A stretch of DNA of 8,659 nucleotides, taken from positions 1 to 8,659 of the forward strand of contig WLKU01000052.1 in the NCBI GenBank assembly GCA_009701105.1, read 5' to 3'. Position numbers and translations under genes: made by a program. The DNA comes from Actinomycetota bacterium. GTDB taxonomy: Bacteria; Actinomycetota; Acidimicrobiia; Acidimicrobiales; Ilumatobacteraceae. The notes under the pieces were generated by a model that had not been told where the DNA came from, ran no database searches, and saw only the letters and a list, made by a program, of their open reading frames with translations. This document shows, one piece after another, positions 1 to 6,752 of this stretch (positions are counted from its first letter, which is position 1; the number at the start of each line of letters is the position of its first letter).

Positions 1-6
1 ACGCAT
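1..6 (-). CDS. First codons of a gene leaving the window (possibly class A PBP)
   Basis: Only ATG CGT is visible, read on the minus strand from position 6 to the window edge, so the product cannot be identified from sequence. The start is supported by the purine-rich AAGGGAG at 24-18 (minus strand), with 11 nt between it and the ATG. In Mycobacterium the DUF5318 gene Rv0049 is followed by ponA1 (Rv0050), a bifunctional penicillin-binding protein. The same order here would make this a PBP gene, which is inference from neighbourhood only. Confidence 0.3.
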
Positions 7-134
7 GAACGTGGTAACTCCCTTCGGTTCCAACCGGGGCTGGAGCCCCCGAGGGGGCAGGGTGGATATGTGGACTTGGGATCGTATCGGCACGAAGGGA
101 GCGTGCCACACCCGTGTTGCAGAGATTGGCTGAA
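7..134 (-). promoter_or_regulatory. Structured leader between DUF5318 and the edge gene, with an anti-SD hairpin loop
   Basis: Read on the minus strand, the stem GGCACG (107-102) / CGTGCC (94-89) closes a 7-nt loop CTCCCTT (101-95). The whole loop is the exact reverse complement of AAGGGAG (24-18), the presumed ribosome-binding site of the gene starting at 6. Between them lie three overlapping inverted repeats that cannot all form together: GCCCCC/GGGGGC at 45-58, GGGGCT/AGCCCC at 36-49 and CGGTT/AACCG at 25-36. The last abuts the AAGGGAG. No T-run follows any of these stems, so they do not look like intrinsic terminators. I could not match the layout to a known riboswitch class. A translational control element is inferred; only the base complementarity is directly seen. 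Confidence 0.4.
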
Positions 135-653
135 CTAGCGCCGAGACCTGCGCCTTGTTGGCTCTGTGTCCGATTTGGGGGCTGTAGCCATGGGTAACGA
201 ACGCAAGAGATGATGCCAGCGACAGGAACGACAGCACTCGACGACATAGGCCGTATATGTAATAGACGAGCTTTGGTCGGATGAGTATTCAGTATTGCGC
301 TGCTGTTCAGTCTCTTGAGCAAGCTGTCGAAACTCTTCAAGTTCGTGTGGCTTGGTAATACAACGTCCATGGCTTGGGAGACGCGGGCCAAATACATACG
401 TCACCAAAGCAACATTGTCTTGTACACAAATTGGGCACTTCACACCTGTTGCATCACCAAAGTTTTTTGCAGCGCGCACCAAGTCGGGGTGAGCGTCACA
501 CAATTGTTCTCTGCGAATGCGACCGCGGCGAAACTCATTGATGAGAGCGCGACGGGTCAGCCGGTGGTCAATAACGCCACCAACAGTTTCACCGTTGTCG
601 TCGGTGAGCGTGAGTTGGCTCAACCAACCCGTTGGGCGTCGTGAAGAATTCAT
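135..653 (-). CDS. DUF5318 family protein (zinc-ribbon-like)
   Basis: The product is 172 residues and of unknown function. From about residue 27 to 155 it follows the pattern I recall for actinobacterial DUF5318 proteins such as Rv0049: an IDHRLTRRALINE segment, LCDAHPDLVRAAK (51-63), CPIC (73-76), a VTYVFG segment (84-89), then VVECCRSC (137-144) and WHHLLRS (146-152). The two cysteine clusters, C73/C76 and C141/C144, suggest a bound metal ion, probably zinc. About 28 residues precede the conserved part and an Arg-rich tail ends the protein. The ATG at 653 lies 11 bp after the pcnA stop, so the two genes are probably cotranscribed. No Shine-Dalgarno is visible; instead TAGCGT (667-662) sits 8 nt before the ATG and includes the pcnA stop codon. 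The family assignment is from memory of its motifs. Confidence 0.85.
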   Translation of the reverse strand: MNSSRRPTGWLSQLTLTDDNGETVGGVIDHRLTRRALINEFRRGRIRREQLCDAHPDLVRAAKNFGDATGVKCPICVQDNVALVTYVFGPRLPSHGRCITKPHELEEFRQLAQETEQQRNTEYSSDQSSSITYTAYVVECCRSCRWHHLLRSLPMATAPKSDTEPTRRRSRR

Positions 654-664
654 TGCTACAAACG

Positions 665-2071
665 CTAGTCAGTTTTTGTTGTCCACCACTGTTCGAGTCT
701 GCGCCTCACTTCGGCATCGCCCAACAATCCTTCTTCAAGCCGGATTTCCATCAAGAATGTCAAGGCTTCACCAACTTGTCGACCGGCACCGATAGACAAC
801 ATCTCCATTACTTGTGCTCCGTCCAACTCTGGCCGCAGTGCTGCCAGCTCTTCGTGTTTGGCCAACTCTGCGATGCGAGCCTCAAGTTCGTCCATGCGTT
901 GCGAGAGCATCAATGCTTTTCTCTCATTGCGGGTCGTGCAGTCGCAGCGCGTCAGCACATTGAGTTCGTTTAACAATGGTCCTGCATCGCGAACGTAACG
1001 ACGCACTGCCGAATCTGTCCAACCCATTTGATATGTATGAAAGCGCAGATGCAATGCAACCAAGTCGGTGATTGCGTCAGTGTCATGCGTTGAATACTTC
1101 ATCGCTTTGAGTCGCGCGCGCGACATTCGTGCGCCAACCACTTCGTGGTGATGAAAGGTGACACCTTTGCCGTCTTTGATGCCGCGTGTTTTTGGTTTGC
1201 CAATGTCGTGAAATAACGCGGCAAGCCGTGTAATGCGAAAATCAAAATTTGCAGACGCGTCTGGTCGCACGTTTTCAACCACCGCAAAGGTGTGTGTCAG
1301 CACATCTTTGTGGCGGTGAATCGGATCTTGTTCAAGTTTCATGGCTGGCAGTTCGGGAAAGAAATGCTCGGCCAAACCCGTGTCAACCAAAAACCACAGT
1401 CCGCTTGTTGGGTGATCGCACACCATTAAGCGGTCGAGTTCATTGCGCACTCGTTCTGCCGAAATAATTTTGAGTCGATCGTGTAGTTTTTGCACCGCAG
1501 CAACCAATTCGGGCACTGGCTGAAGCTGCAGTGTTGCGATAAATCGTGCTGCGCGCATCATCCGCAACGGGTCATCGGAGAAACTGATTTCTGGCGAAAG
1601 CGGTGTGCGTAGCGTGCGACTCATCAAGTCGGCGGCTCCACCATATGGATCGACAAGTTCTGGCACATCGCTCGTTACTTCGAGAGCCATTGCATTGATT
1701 GTGAAATCGCGGCGCGATAAATCTGTGGCGATGTCATCCGAAAATTCAACATCTGGCTTTCGCGAATCAGGTGAATACGCCTCAGCTCGGTGCGTGGTGA
1801 TTTCGTATGTGCGGCCGTTCTTCTGTGCCGAAATAGTGCCAAAGCGTTCGCCAGTTGTCCATACGGCATCGGCCCAACCAGTTAAGAAGCGTTTGGTTTC
1901 TTCTGGACGAGCATTGGTCGTGAAGTCAAAATCCACTTCGCTCATCTGTCGATCAAGCAATAGATCTCGTACGGTTCCACCGACCACATAGAGACGACGA
2001 TCAGCAGTACGAAAAATATCCCCGAGAGGCGCAAGTTCGGCCAATACTGGAGCAAATCGTTGCGGAACCAC
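665..2071 (-). CDS. pcnA: CCA tRNA nucleotidyltransferase / poly(A) polymerase family protein
   Basis: This is a class II nucleotidyltransferase that probably adds or repairs the 3' CCA end of tRNA in the cytoplasm; the actinobacterial version is conventionally named PcnA. Numbered from GTG 2071 (468 residues), the head domain has GGTVRD (31-36), the metal-binding acidic pair D47 and D49 in EVDFDF, and RRDFTINAMA (120-129), followed by the family's DPYGG and DDPLRMMRAARF segments. A C-terminal HD-type domain has LFHDIGK (286-292, H288/D289) and a FHHHE segment. The length is normal for the actinobacterial family. The open frame extends to a TTG at 2128, adding 19 residues that look non-conserved. 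I prefer GTG 2071 because TAACCT lies 7 nt upstream and no Shine-Dalgarno supports either start. It is transcribed divergently from the DUF6049 gene, as pcnA is next to Rv3908-Rv3909 in Mycobacterium, but no mutT4-like gene lies between them here. Confidence 0.92.
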   Translation of the reverse strand: MVPQRFAPVLAELAPLGDIFRTADRRLYVVGGTVRDLLLDRQMSEVDFDFTTNARPEETKRFLTGWADAVWTTGERFGTISAQKNGRTYEITTHRAEAYSPDSRKPDVEFSDDIATDLSRRDFTINAMALEVTSDVPELVDPYGGAADLMSRTLRTPLSPEISFSDDPLRMMRAARFIATLQLQPVPELVAAVQKLHDRLKIISAERVRNELDRLMVCDHPTSGLWFLVDTGLAEHFFPELPAMKLEQDPIHRHKDVLTHTFAVVENVRPDASANFDFRITRLAALFHDIGKPKTRGIKDGKGVTFHHHEVVGARMSRARLKAMKYSTHDTDAITDLVALHLRFHTYQMGWTDSAVRRYVRDAGPLLNELNVLTRCDCTTRNERKALMLSQRMDELEARIAELAKHEELAALRPELDGAQVMEMLSIGAGRQVGEALTFLMEIRLEEGLLGDAEVRRRLEQWWTTKTD

Positions 2072-2149
2072 GTTGATTAGGTTAGGCGTTACTGATTGAA
2101 CTTGAGGGACTACCGCAAATTGAGACAATTATCGGTGAGACTGGTGAGT
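2072..2149. promoter_or_regulatory. Divergent promoter region between pcnA and the DUF6049 gene
   Basis: This gap of 78 bp (using GTG 2071 and ATG 2150) must carry the 5' signals of both genes. For pcnA, TAACCT at 2084-2079 (minus strand) fits the -10 pattern TANNNT and is 7 nt before GTG 2071, as expected for leaderless transcription. For the plus-strand gene, TTGAAC (2096-2101) and TTGAGG (2102-2107) resemble -35 hexamers, but the matching -10 (AATTAT, 2127-2132) is spaced about 19-25 bp away and is weak. GGTGAG at 2143-2148 can serve as a ribosome-binding site, though it is close to the ATG. Confidence 0.35.
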
Positions 2150-4141
2150 ATGGATCGCTTGCGACGCGCCAGTGGTGCTGTACTGATCGTGCTCGGTGTG
2201 ACGTGTTCGCTCCTTGGTGTGCTTCCCCACCAAACCAGTGCAGCGAACGCAGCAGTAGTTGCGCCTATTGACGTGCGCTTAGTTGCACAAAATTTTAATG
2301 TTCTTGCAGGCACACAATTTCGCTTCACTGTTGGTGTACCCGATGCAGCAGTTCGAAATCAGCTCGAACAAGACACAACGACGACGCTTCGCATAACTGC
2401 GTTTGCCCCGGTAATCACCCAAGAGCAGGTGCGCTCAATTACTGCAGGTGTCGAACCAGTTGGGCAACTCACAGTTGCAGACTTGCAACTCATTCAATTG
2501 GCACGAACTGAAACCAATAACTACACCGCGTTTCTTTCAACCACTGCTCGCACAAACTCGTTGCGCCTCACAAAAGACGGTGTGTACCCGATACAGATTT
2601 CTTTCATGCAAAATGGTCAACCAGTTTCCAAACTGACTACGTTCGTTAACTTTTTCAATTCGGCTATTGAAACTGCACGTTTACCTATTGCAATTGCGTC
2701 ATCGGTAACCACGCCCCTCGCACTTGCGCCAAACGGAAGTATTGCGATCAGCGATGCGACAAGAAAACAATTGGCTGATCTCGCTCAGTCTTTGGAAGGT
2801 GGCGCGGCGCCTTTGTCTGTGCAGATTTCACCCCAAATCTTGGATGGTCTTGCGCGCTCAACACAACCTGTCGACATTGATTTATTGGCGCGCTTACAAA
2901 CTGCATTTGCAAATCACGATTTGTTGCGAGCCTCCTTTGTCCCGTTCAACCCATCAAGCGCACAACGCACTAGCAGAGTCAACGACTTTCAACAACTGAG
3001 CAAACTTGGTGATCAAATTCTCGAGCTTCGCAATGGAGAAAAGAACATCTCACCCAATGTGTGGTTTTCGAATGTTCTCATTGACGTAGACGGTGCTGCA
3101 TTGCTCAACACATCTAACGTGCACACTGTCGTTCTCACACCCGATGCAGCCGAAAAAATTGGCACACTCGACAACTATGCCAAGCCGTATCGCATCTCTA
3201 ATGATGTTGCATTAAGAACAACGGATCCGGTCTTTGCGAAGACGCTTTCCAACAACCAAATCAACCCTGTAATTACTGCCTGTTCGCTTGCTGCAGAACT
3301 TTTGACACAACGACAAGAAGTTGTTGACAGTGGTGGAGTTGTGTCGTCAAACTTTGTAATTCTCACTACTACAAGTGGTGCACCAATTAACACTGCGTTG
3401 CTCGCTCCTCTGGCAGTTGCGATTGACCGTGCTCCACAACTCCGACTTCGAGCATTGAGTTCGCTTCCACGCGCCAACAGCGAGGCAACGCTTGTTGATG
3501 TGCCTCGTTCAAATGGGGTCGACGTCTCAGTTGCTGGAAAGGCCATTGATTCTCTTGCAGATGAGTTGGCATCAACATCGCTGATGTTGCCACCTGACGC
3601 ATCGCAACTTGCGACATGGCCGACTTCGCGACTCGCCATGCTTGATGACCGACTGAGCAGCGATGAGTTTGCTTTGTACTTCAAAGGTTTTCGCAATCAA
3701 CTTCGATTGCTGCGGGCATCGGTGAAGGTTCCAGAGTCGTTGAGTTTTACTCTCGGCGGACGCGAAAGTGATTTGCGCTTGCAACTTCGCAATGACGCGG
3801 CAGTCGACCTCACTGTTTCGGTTGAGATCTCAAGTGCCAAGTTGCAGTTTCCAAACGAAGACCGCATCGTGACGGTGCCCGCAAATGGCGCGATCGATTT
3901 AGTGATTCCTGTTGTTGCTCGCGCGAGCGGACGATTCCCTATTGAAGTTGTGTTGTACACGCCAGACGGATTAGTGCAGGCCGGTCAACGTGTTCAACTC
4001 ACTGCAAGAGTCGCTGCCATTGCTGGCCTCGGCCTCGTGGTGAGTGGCGCTGCCGCGCTTGTGTTGATTGCATGGTGGTTAAGTCATTGGCGCGCAAAAC
4101 GCCGTAAGTCGGCTGCACAAAAACATCCTGCAATAGGCTAA
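2150..4141 (+). CDS. DUF6049 family secreted/membrane-anchored protein (Rv3909-like)
   Basis: The product is 663 residues. It begins with a clear signal peptide: basic MDRLRR, a hydrophobic core at about 9-25, and ANA at 32-34 as likely cleavage site. A long extracytoplasmic region follows with few recognisable motifs. Near the C-terminus an immunoglobulin-like stretch (about 530-615) precedes one TM helix (about 621-643) and a basic cytoplasmic tail. This architecture, and its position after divergent pcnA, match the actinobacterial DUF6049 family represented by Rv3909; the biochemical function is unknown, and the envelope location is inferred. The open frame reaches back to a TTG at 2096, but ATG 2150 places the signal peptide exactly at the N-terminus and has GGTGAG upstream. 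It is probably the first gene of the plus-strand operon, 25 bp before degV. Confidence 0.85.
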   Translation: MDRLRRASGAVLIVLGVTCSLLGVLPHQTSAANAAVVAPIDVRLVAQNFNVLAGTQFRFTVGVPDAAVRNQLEQDTTTTLRITAFAPVITQEQVRSITAGVEPVGQLTVADLQLIQLARTETNNYTAFLSTTARTNSLRLTKDGVYPIQISFMQNGQPVSKLTTFVNFFNSAIETARLPIAIASSVTTPLALAPNGSIAISDATRKQLADLAQSLEGGAAPLSVQISPQILDGLARSTQPVDIDLLARLQTAFANHDLLRASFVPFNPSSAQRTSRVNDFQQLSKLGDQILELRNGEKNISPNVWFSNVLIDVDGAALLNTSNVHTVVLTPDAAEKIGTLDNYAKPYRISNDVALRTTDPVFAKTLSNNQINPVITACSLAAELLTQRQEVVDSGGVVSSNFVILTTTSGAPINTALLAPLAVAIDRAPQLRLRALSSLPRANSEATLVDVPRSNGVDVSVAGKAIDSLADELASTSLMLPPDASQLATWPTSRLAMLDDRLSSDEFALYFKGFRNQLRLLRASVKVPESLSFTLGGRESDLRLQLRNDAAVDLTVSVEISSAKLQFPNEDRIVTVPANGAIDLVIPVVARASGRFPIEVVLYTPDGLVQAGQRVQLTARVAAIAGLGLVVSGAAALVLIAWWLSHWRAKRRKSAAQKHPAIG

Positions 4142-4159
4142 AAAGCCTGCTGTAGGCTA
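4134..4159 (+). repeat. TAGGCTA direct repeat flanking AGCCT (competing hairpins)
   Basis: TAGGCTA occurs at 4134-4140, overlapping the stop codon of the DUF6049 gene, and again at 4153-4159. Between them AGCCT (4144-4148) can pair with the upstream AGGCT (4135-4139, 4-nt loop) or the downstream AGGCT (4154-4158, 5-nt loop), not both. Stems of only 5 bp and a short AAAATT after the second make this a weak terminator at best. The second copy also contains TAGGCT, 8 nt before the degV ATG, which fits a -10 hexamer for a leaderless transcript. Confidence 0.4.
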
Positions 4160-4166
4160 GAAAATT

Positions 4167-5000
4167 ATGACCGTTCGCATCGTTACTGATAGTGCTTCAG
4201 ATATTCCTCAATCGTTGGCAGACGCCAACAATATTTCCATTGTTCCGTTGTCGTTTCGCTTTGGCGATGAAGAGTTCATCGATCGCCAACAGTTGACTGT
4301 CGCGCAATTTTGGGAGCGATGTGGTTCGTCTGCTGTGTTGCCAGAGACCGCAGCACCGTCGCCAGGACAATTCGAAGCCGAATTTCGTCGCCTGTTCGCT
4401 GCTGGTGCAACTGGCATCGTCGTCATCTCACTTTCATCTCAACTTTCGGCCACTATGCAAAGCGCCGAGTTGGCTGCTCGTGCAGTTGCCGGTGATATTC
4501 CAGTGCGAGTAGTGGACAGCCGTTCGGCTTCGATGGGTCAAGGTATTGCCGCCGTTGCGTGCGCAAAAAAGGCTGCCGGTGGCGCAAGTTTGGAAGAAGT
4601 CGCTGCATATGCCAATGACCTTGCCGCCCGAACCCAGGTGTGGGCCGCGCTCGACACACTCGAAAACCTCAAAAAAGGTGGTCGCATCAGTGGCGCCAAA
4701 GCATTATTTGCTTCGGCGCTTGCGATTAAACCAATTCTTCAAATCAAAGACGGCTTAATCCAAGAAGGCGGCAAGCAACGCACACGGAGCAAAGCAGTTG
4801 CCCTACTTATTGACACGGTTAAGCAGGCTGGCGCCATCGAGAATCTTTCGGTTTTGCAAGCCGAGTGTGATGACGTACAAGAGTTTGTTGCTGCACTGCG
4901 CGAGTTTTACTCGGGCGAGATCATGGTCAGTGACATTGGTGCAATCATCGGTTCACACACAGGGCCGCGCGCCATCGGCGTTACGTTTCACACTAAGTAA
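4167..5000 (+). CDS. DegV family protein (fatty-acid-binding, FakB-like)
   Basis: The 277-residue product has the normal length and motifs of the DegV family: VTDSASDIP (6-14) near the N-terminus, the APSPGQF loop (63-69), SSQLSATMQSA (90-100), LENLKKGGRIS (165-175) and the C-terminal GSHTGPRAIGV (262-272). Proteins of this family bind a long-chain fatty acid, and in Firmicutes FakB presents it to the kinase FakA for phosphorylation. No FakA-like partner is encoded in this window, so the role here is open. No signal peptide or TM segment is seen, so it should be cytoplasmic. It begins 25 bp after the DUF6049 gene without a Shine-Dalgarno sequence. In Mycobacterium this position holds mviN (murJ), so its presence between DUF6049 and a kinase gene is a departure from the familiar order. 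Confidence 0.92.
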   Translation: MTVRIVTDSASDIPQSLADANNISIVPLSFRFGDEEFIDRQQLTVAQFWERCGSSAVLPETAAPSPGQFEAEFRRLFAAGATGIVVISLSSQLSATMQSAELAARAVAGDIPVRVVDSRSASMGQGIAAVACAKKAAGGASLEEVAAYANDLAARTQVWAALDTLENLKKGGRISGAKALFASALAIKPILQIKDGLIQEGGKQRTRSKAVALLIDTVKQAGAIENLSVLQAECDDVQEFVAALREFYSGEIMVSDIGAIIGSHTGPRAIGVTFHTK

Positions 5001-5014
5001 GTTGCTCGCGCACT

Positions 5015-5033
5015 AGATATCCACGAGATATCC
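5015..5033 (+). repeat. Direct repeat AGATATCC with 11-bp period
   Basis: AGATATCC is present at 5015-5022 and 5026-5033, separated by ACG, in the short gap between degV and the kinase gene. The 11-bp period is about one helical turn, so the copies face the same side of the DNA, as in some operators. CCCC (5032-5035) and GGGG (5045-5048) just downstream could form a 4-bp stem over the ATG at 5043. A regulatory role is inference, and two 8-mers could arise by chance. Confidence 0.3.
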
Positions 5034-5075
5034 CCGTCTCATATGGGGTTTGGGAAGTATTGTCGCATCACAGCG

Positions 5076-6743
5076 ATGAGTCAGGACAGCCCACTTTCAC
5101 GCCTTATTGGCGGCCGATATCAACTCGAGCACCGCATTGCCCGAGGCGGAATGGCCGAAGTGTGGCTTGCAAGCGACACATTTCTTCATCGCCAAGTGGC
5201 AGTCAAGTTGCTCAAGCCTCATTTGGCAAACGATGCCAATGTTGCAGAGCGTTTTCGACGCGAAGCAGTCGCTTGTGCTGGCATCACTCACCCAAACATC
5301 GTTGCGGTTTATGACTGCATCGAACATGGTGGTCGTCAAGCGGTCATCATGCAATACGTGCAAGGTAAAAGTTTGCGCGATGTGCTCGACAAGCAAAAGA
5401 AACTGAATCCGCAACTGACAATTCATATTGGATTATCTGTGGCAGCAGCACTTGAAGAAGCGCATAGACAAAATTTTGTGCATCGTGATGTCAAGCCTGG
5501 AAACATTTTGTTGACAAAAGATGCTCGTTGTTTACTCGCAGATTTTGGAATCGCAAAAGCACTGGTTTCAAGTGGTGATGACCTCACCAATGACAACATC
5601 ATGATGGGTACAGCAAAATACCTTTCACCAGAACAAGTGCGCGGTAAACCACTCGACGGCCGAGCCGATCTCTACGGCCTTGGGCTTGTTTTATATGAGT
5701 GCCTTGCCGGTCGTGTGCCGTTTGTGGGTGAAACCGACGCGGACACGGCACTCGCCAGATTGCAACGTGAACCAACCGACCTTGCTCGCTTGCGTCCGTC
5801 GCTTTCACCAAACTTGGTCAAGGTCATTCACAAACTTCTCGCCCGCAATCCTGATCACCGATATGCAACTGCTGCTGAAACAATTGTTGCCTTGCGTGCA
5901 GCACGTAGCGGTGAACTAGATCGCACCACCGAAATCACACCTCCATCAGGGTTGATGGTGGTGGGTGGAGAAATGCTGGAGAGATCAACTTCGCGATCTG
6001 TTGCAACCACTCCGGCAAAACCGCGACCCACGAAACTTGCCATTGTTGGCCAGCCGCTTCTCGACAACACACGCGAAGATACACACGCCGACACGCGTGA
6101 AGAAACTGCACGACTAGGCAAAAGAGCAAAAACAGACAAAGCAGCAAAAGTTAGACTGCGCCAAATCATTGCCGGACTACTTGTCGCTGGCCTGCTTGGT
6201 GGAGGTGCCTTATGGTTTACCGACAAGTCAACAACACCGCCACTGATTGTCGCCCCGGTTGAGGAATTAGTCGCGCCTGCTGTGATCGAGCCAGCAACAA
6301 TTGTCTCGATTATGAGTTACGACCCAAGCGGTGACGATGGCGAAGAAAACGAAGGACTCGTACCCTTGCTGCTTGACAGCAACCCGAAGACCAACTGGAC
6401 AACCACCTGTTATGCAAATCAGTATTTCGGGAGCAAAGAGTTTGTTGGCTTGATCGTTCAGTTTTCTGTGCCCACCACTGGCACTCTCAATGTGTATATG
6501 GGTAATGCGCCGTGGAAAATAGATGTATACACAGCGCTTGATTCTGCTCCACCCCAGCTTGCTGGTTGGGGGCCCCGCATCACCACCGGCAATAACACAA
6601 AGCGTCGCGGCGCCAACTTCATCATTGCTCAGCCCGCGAAATATGCGTTACTCGCTCTGCGTGAAATTGGAAAAAGTGGAATGTGTAGTGGGTCCAATCC
6701 GTATCAAGGGTTGCTCTCGGGAGTCACGTTCCAGGCAAGTTAG
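5076..6743 (+). CDS. Transmembrane Ser/Thr protein kinase with MviN-like extracytoplasmic domain
   Basis: Numbered from ATG 5076 (555 residues), an N-terminal Hanks-type kinase domain (about 13-275) has the glycine-rich IARGGMAEV (21-29), VAVK with K44, E63 of helix C, HRD (136-138), N143, DFG (156-158), GT (178-179), SPE (184-186), D198 and R262. All catalytic positions are intact, so activity is expected. A linker (about 279-363) rich in Thr and charged residues leads to one TM helix (about 364-381). The C-terminal domain (about 405-555) is extracytoplasmic. It carries D416-P-x-G-D-D-G-E-E-N425, D434 and T439-N-W-T-T-T-C-Y446, resembling the discoidin/jelly-roll-like ectodomain at the end of actinobacterial MviN. 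It lacks the PASTA repeats of PknB. C445 and C537 could form a disulfide. ATG 5043 would add 11 residues; I prefer 5076 because the conserved domain starts soon after and TATTGT lies upstream. Its targets are unknown; the downstream CwlM homologue is a candidate by analogy with Mycobacterium PknB. Confidence 0.9.
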   Translation: MSQDSPLSRLIGGRYQLEHRIARGGMAEVWLASDTFLHRQVAVKLLKPHLANDANVAERFRREAVACAGITHPNIVAVYDCIEHGGRQAVIMQYVQGKSLRDVLDKQKKLNPQLTIHIGLSVAAALEEAHRQNFVHRDVKPGNILLTKDARCLLADFGIAKALVSSGDDLTNDNIMMGTAKYLSPEQVRGKPLDGRADLYGLGLVLYECLAGRVPFVGETDADTALARLQREPTDLARLRPSLSPNLVKVIHKLLARNPDHRYATAAETIVALRAARSGELDRTTEITPPSGLMVVGGEMLERSTSRSVATTPAKPRPTKLAIVGQPLLDNTREDTHADTREETARLGKRAKTDKAAKVRLRQIIAGLLVAGLLGGGALWFTDKSTTPPLIVAPVEELVAPAVIEPATIVSIMSYDPSGDDGEENEGLVPLLLDSNPKTNWTTTCYANQYFGSKEFVGLIVQFSVPTTGTLNVYMGNAPWKIDVYTALDSAPPQLAGWGPRITTGNNTKRRGANFIIAQPAKYALLALREIGKSGMCSGSNPYQGLLSGVTFQAS

Positions 6744-6752
6744 CCTTGTCGT

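Noticed and set aside
36..58. Intrinsic terminator after the DUF5318 gene
   Set aside because: The stems are GC-rich enough, but neither strand has a T-run after them.
1..60. tRNA-like or other known RNA gene at the left edge
   Set aside because: CGGTTCCAACCG recalls a T-arm, but the purine required after TTC is absent and no acceptor or anticodon stem can be built. I also looked for RNase P, tmRNA, SRP and cobalamin signatures without a match.
1605..1991. Open frame of 128 codons on the plus strand
   Set aside because: It lies wholly inside pcnA on the opposite strand, where the conserved nucleotidyltransferase motifs are encoded; its translation shows no domain pattern.
3175..3696. Open frame of 173 codons on the minus strand
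   Set aside because: It is antisense to the DUF6049 gene and gives a Ser/Arg/Ala-rich low-complexity product typical of an antisense shadow.
5943..5958. CCATCA/TGATGG hairpin with a 4-nt loop
   Set aside because: It is internal to the kinase coding sequence, short, and has no associated start, stop or T-tract.
5855..6226. Minus-strand frame of 123 codons with hydrophobic stretches
   Set aside because: It is antisense to the kinase linker and TM region; the hydrophobicity reflects the opposite-strand composition.
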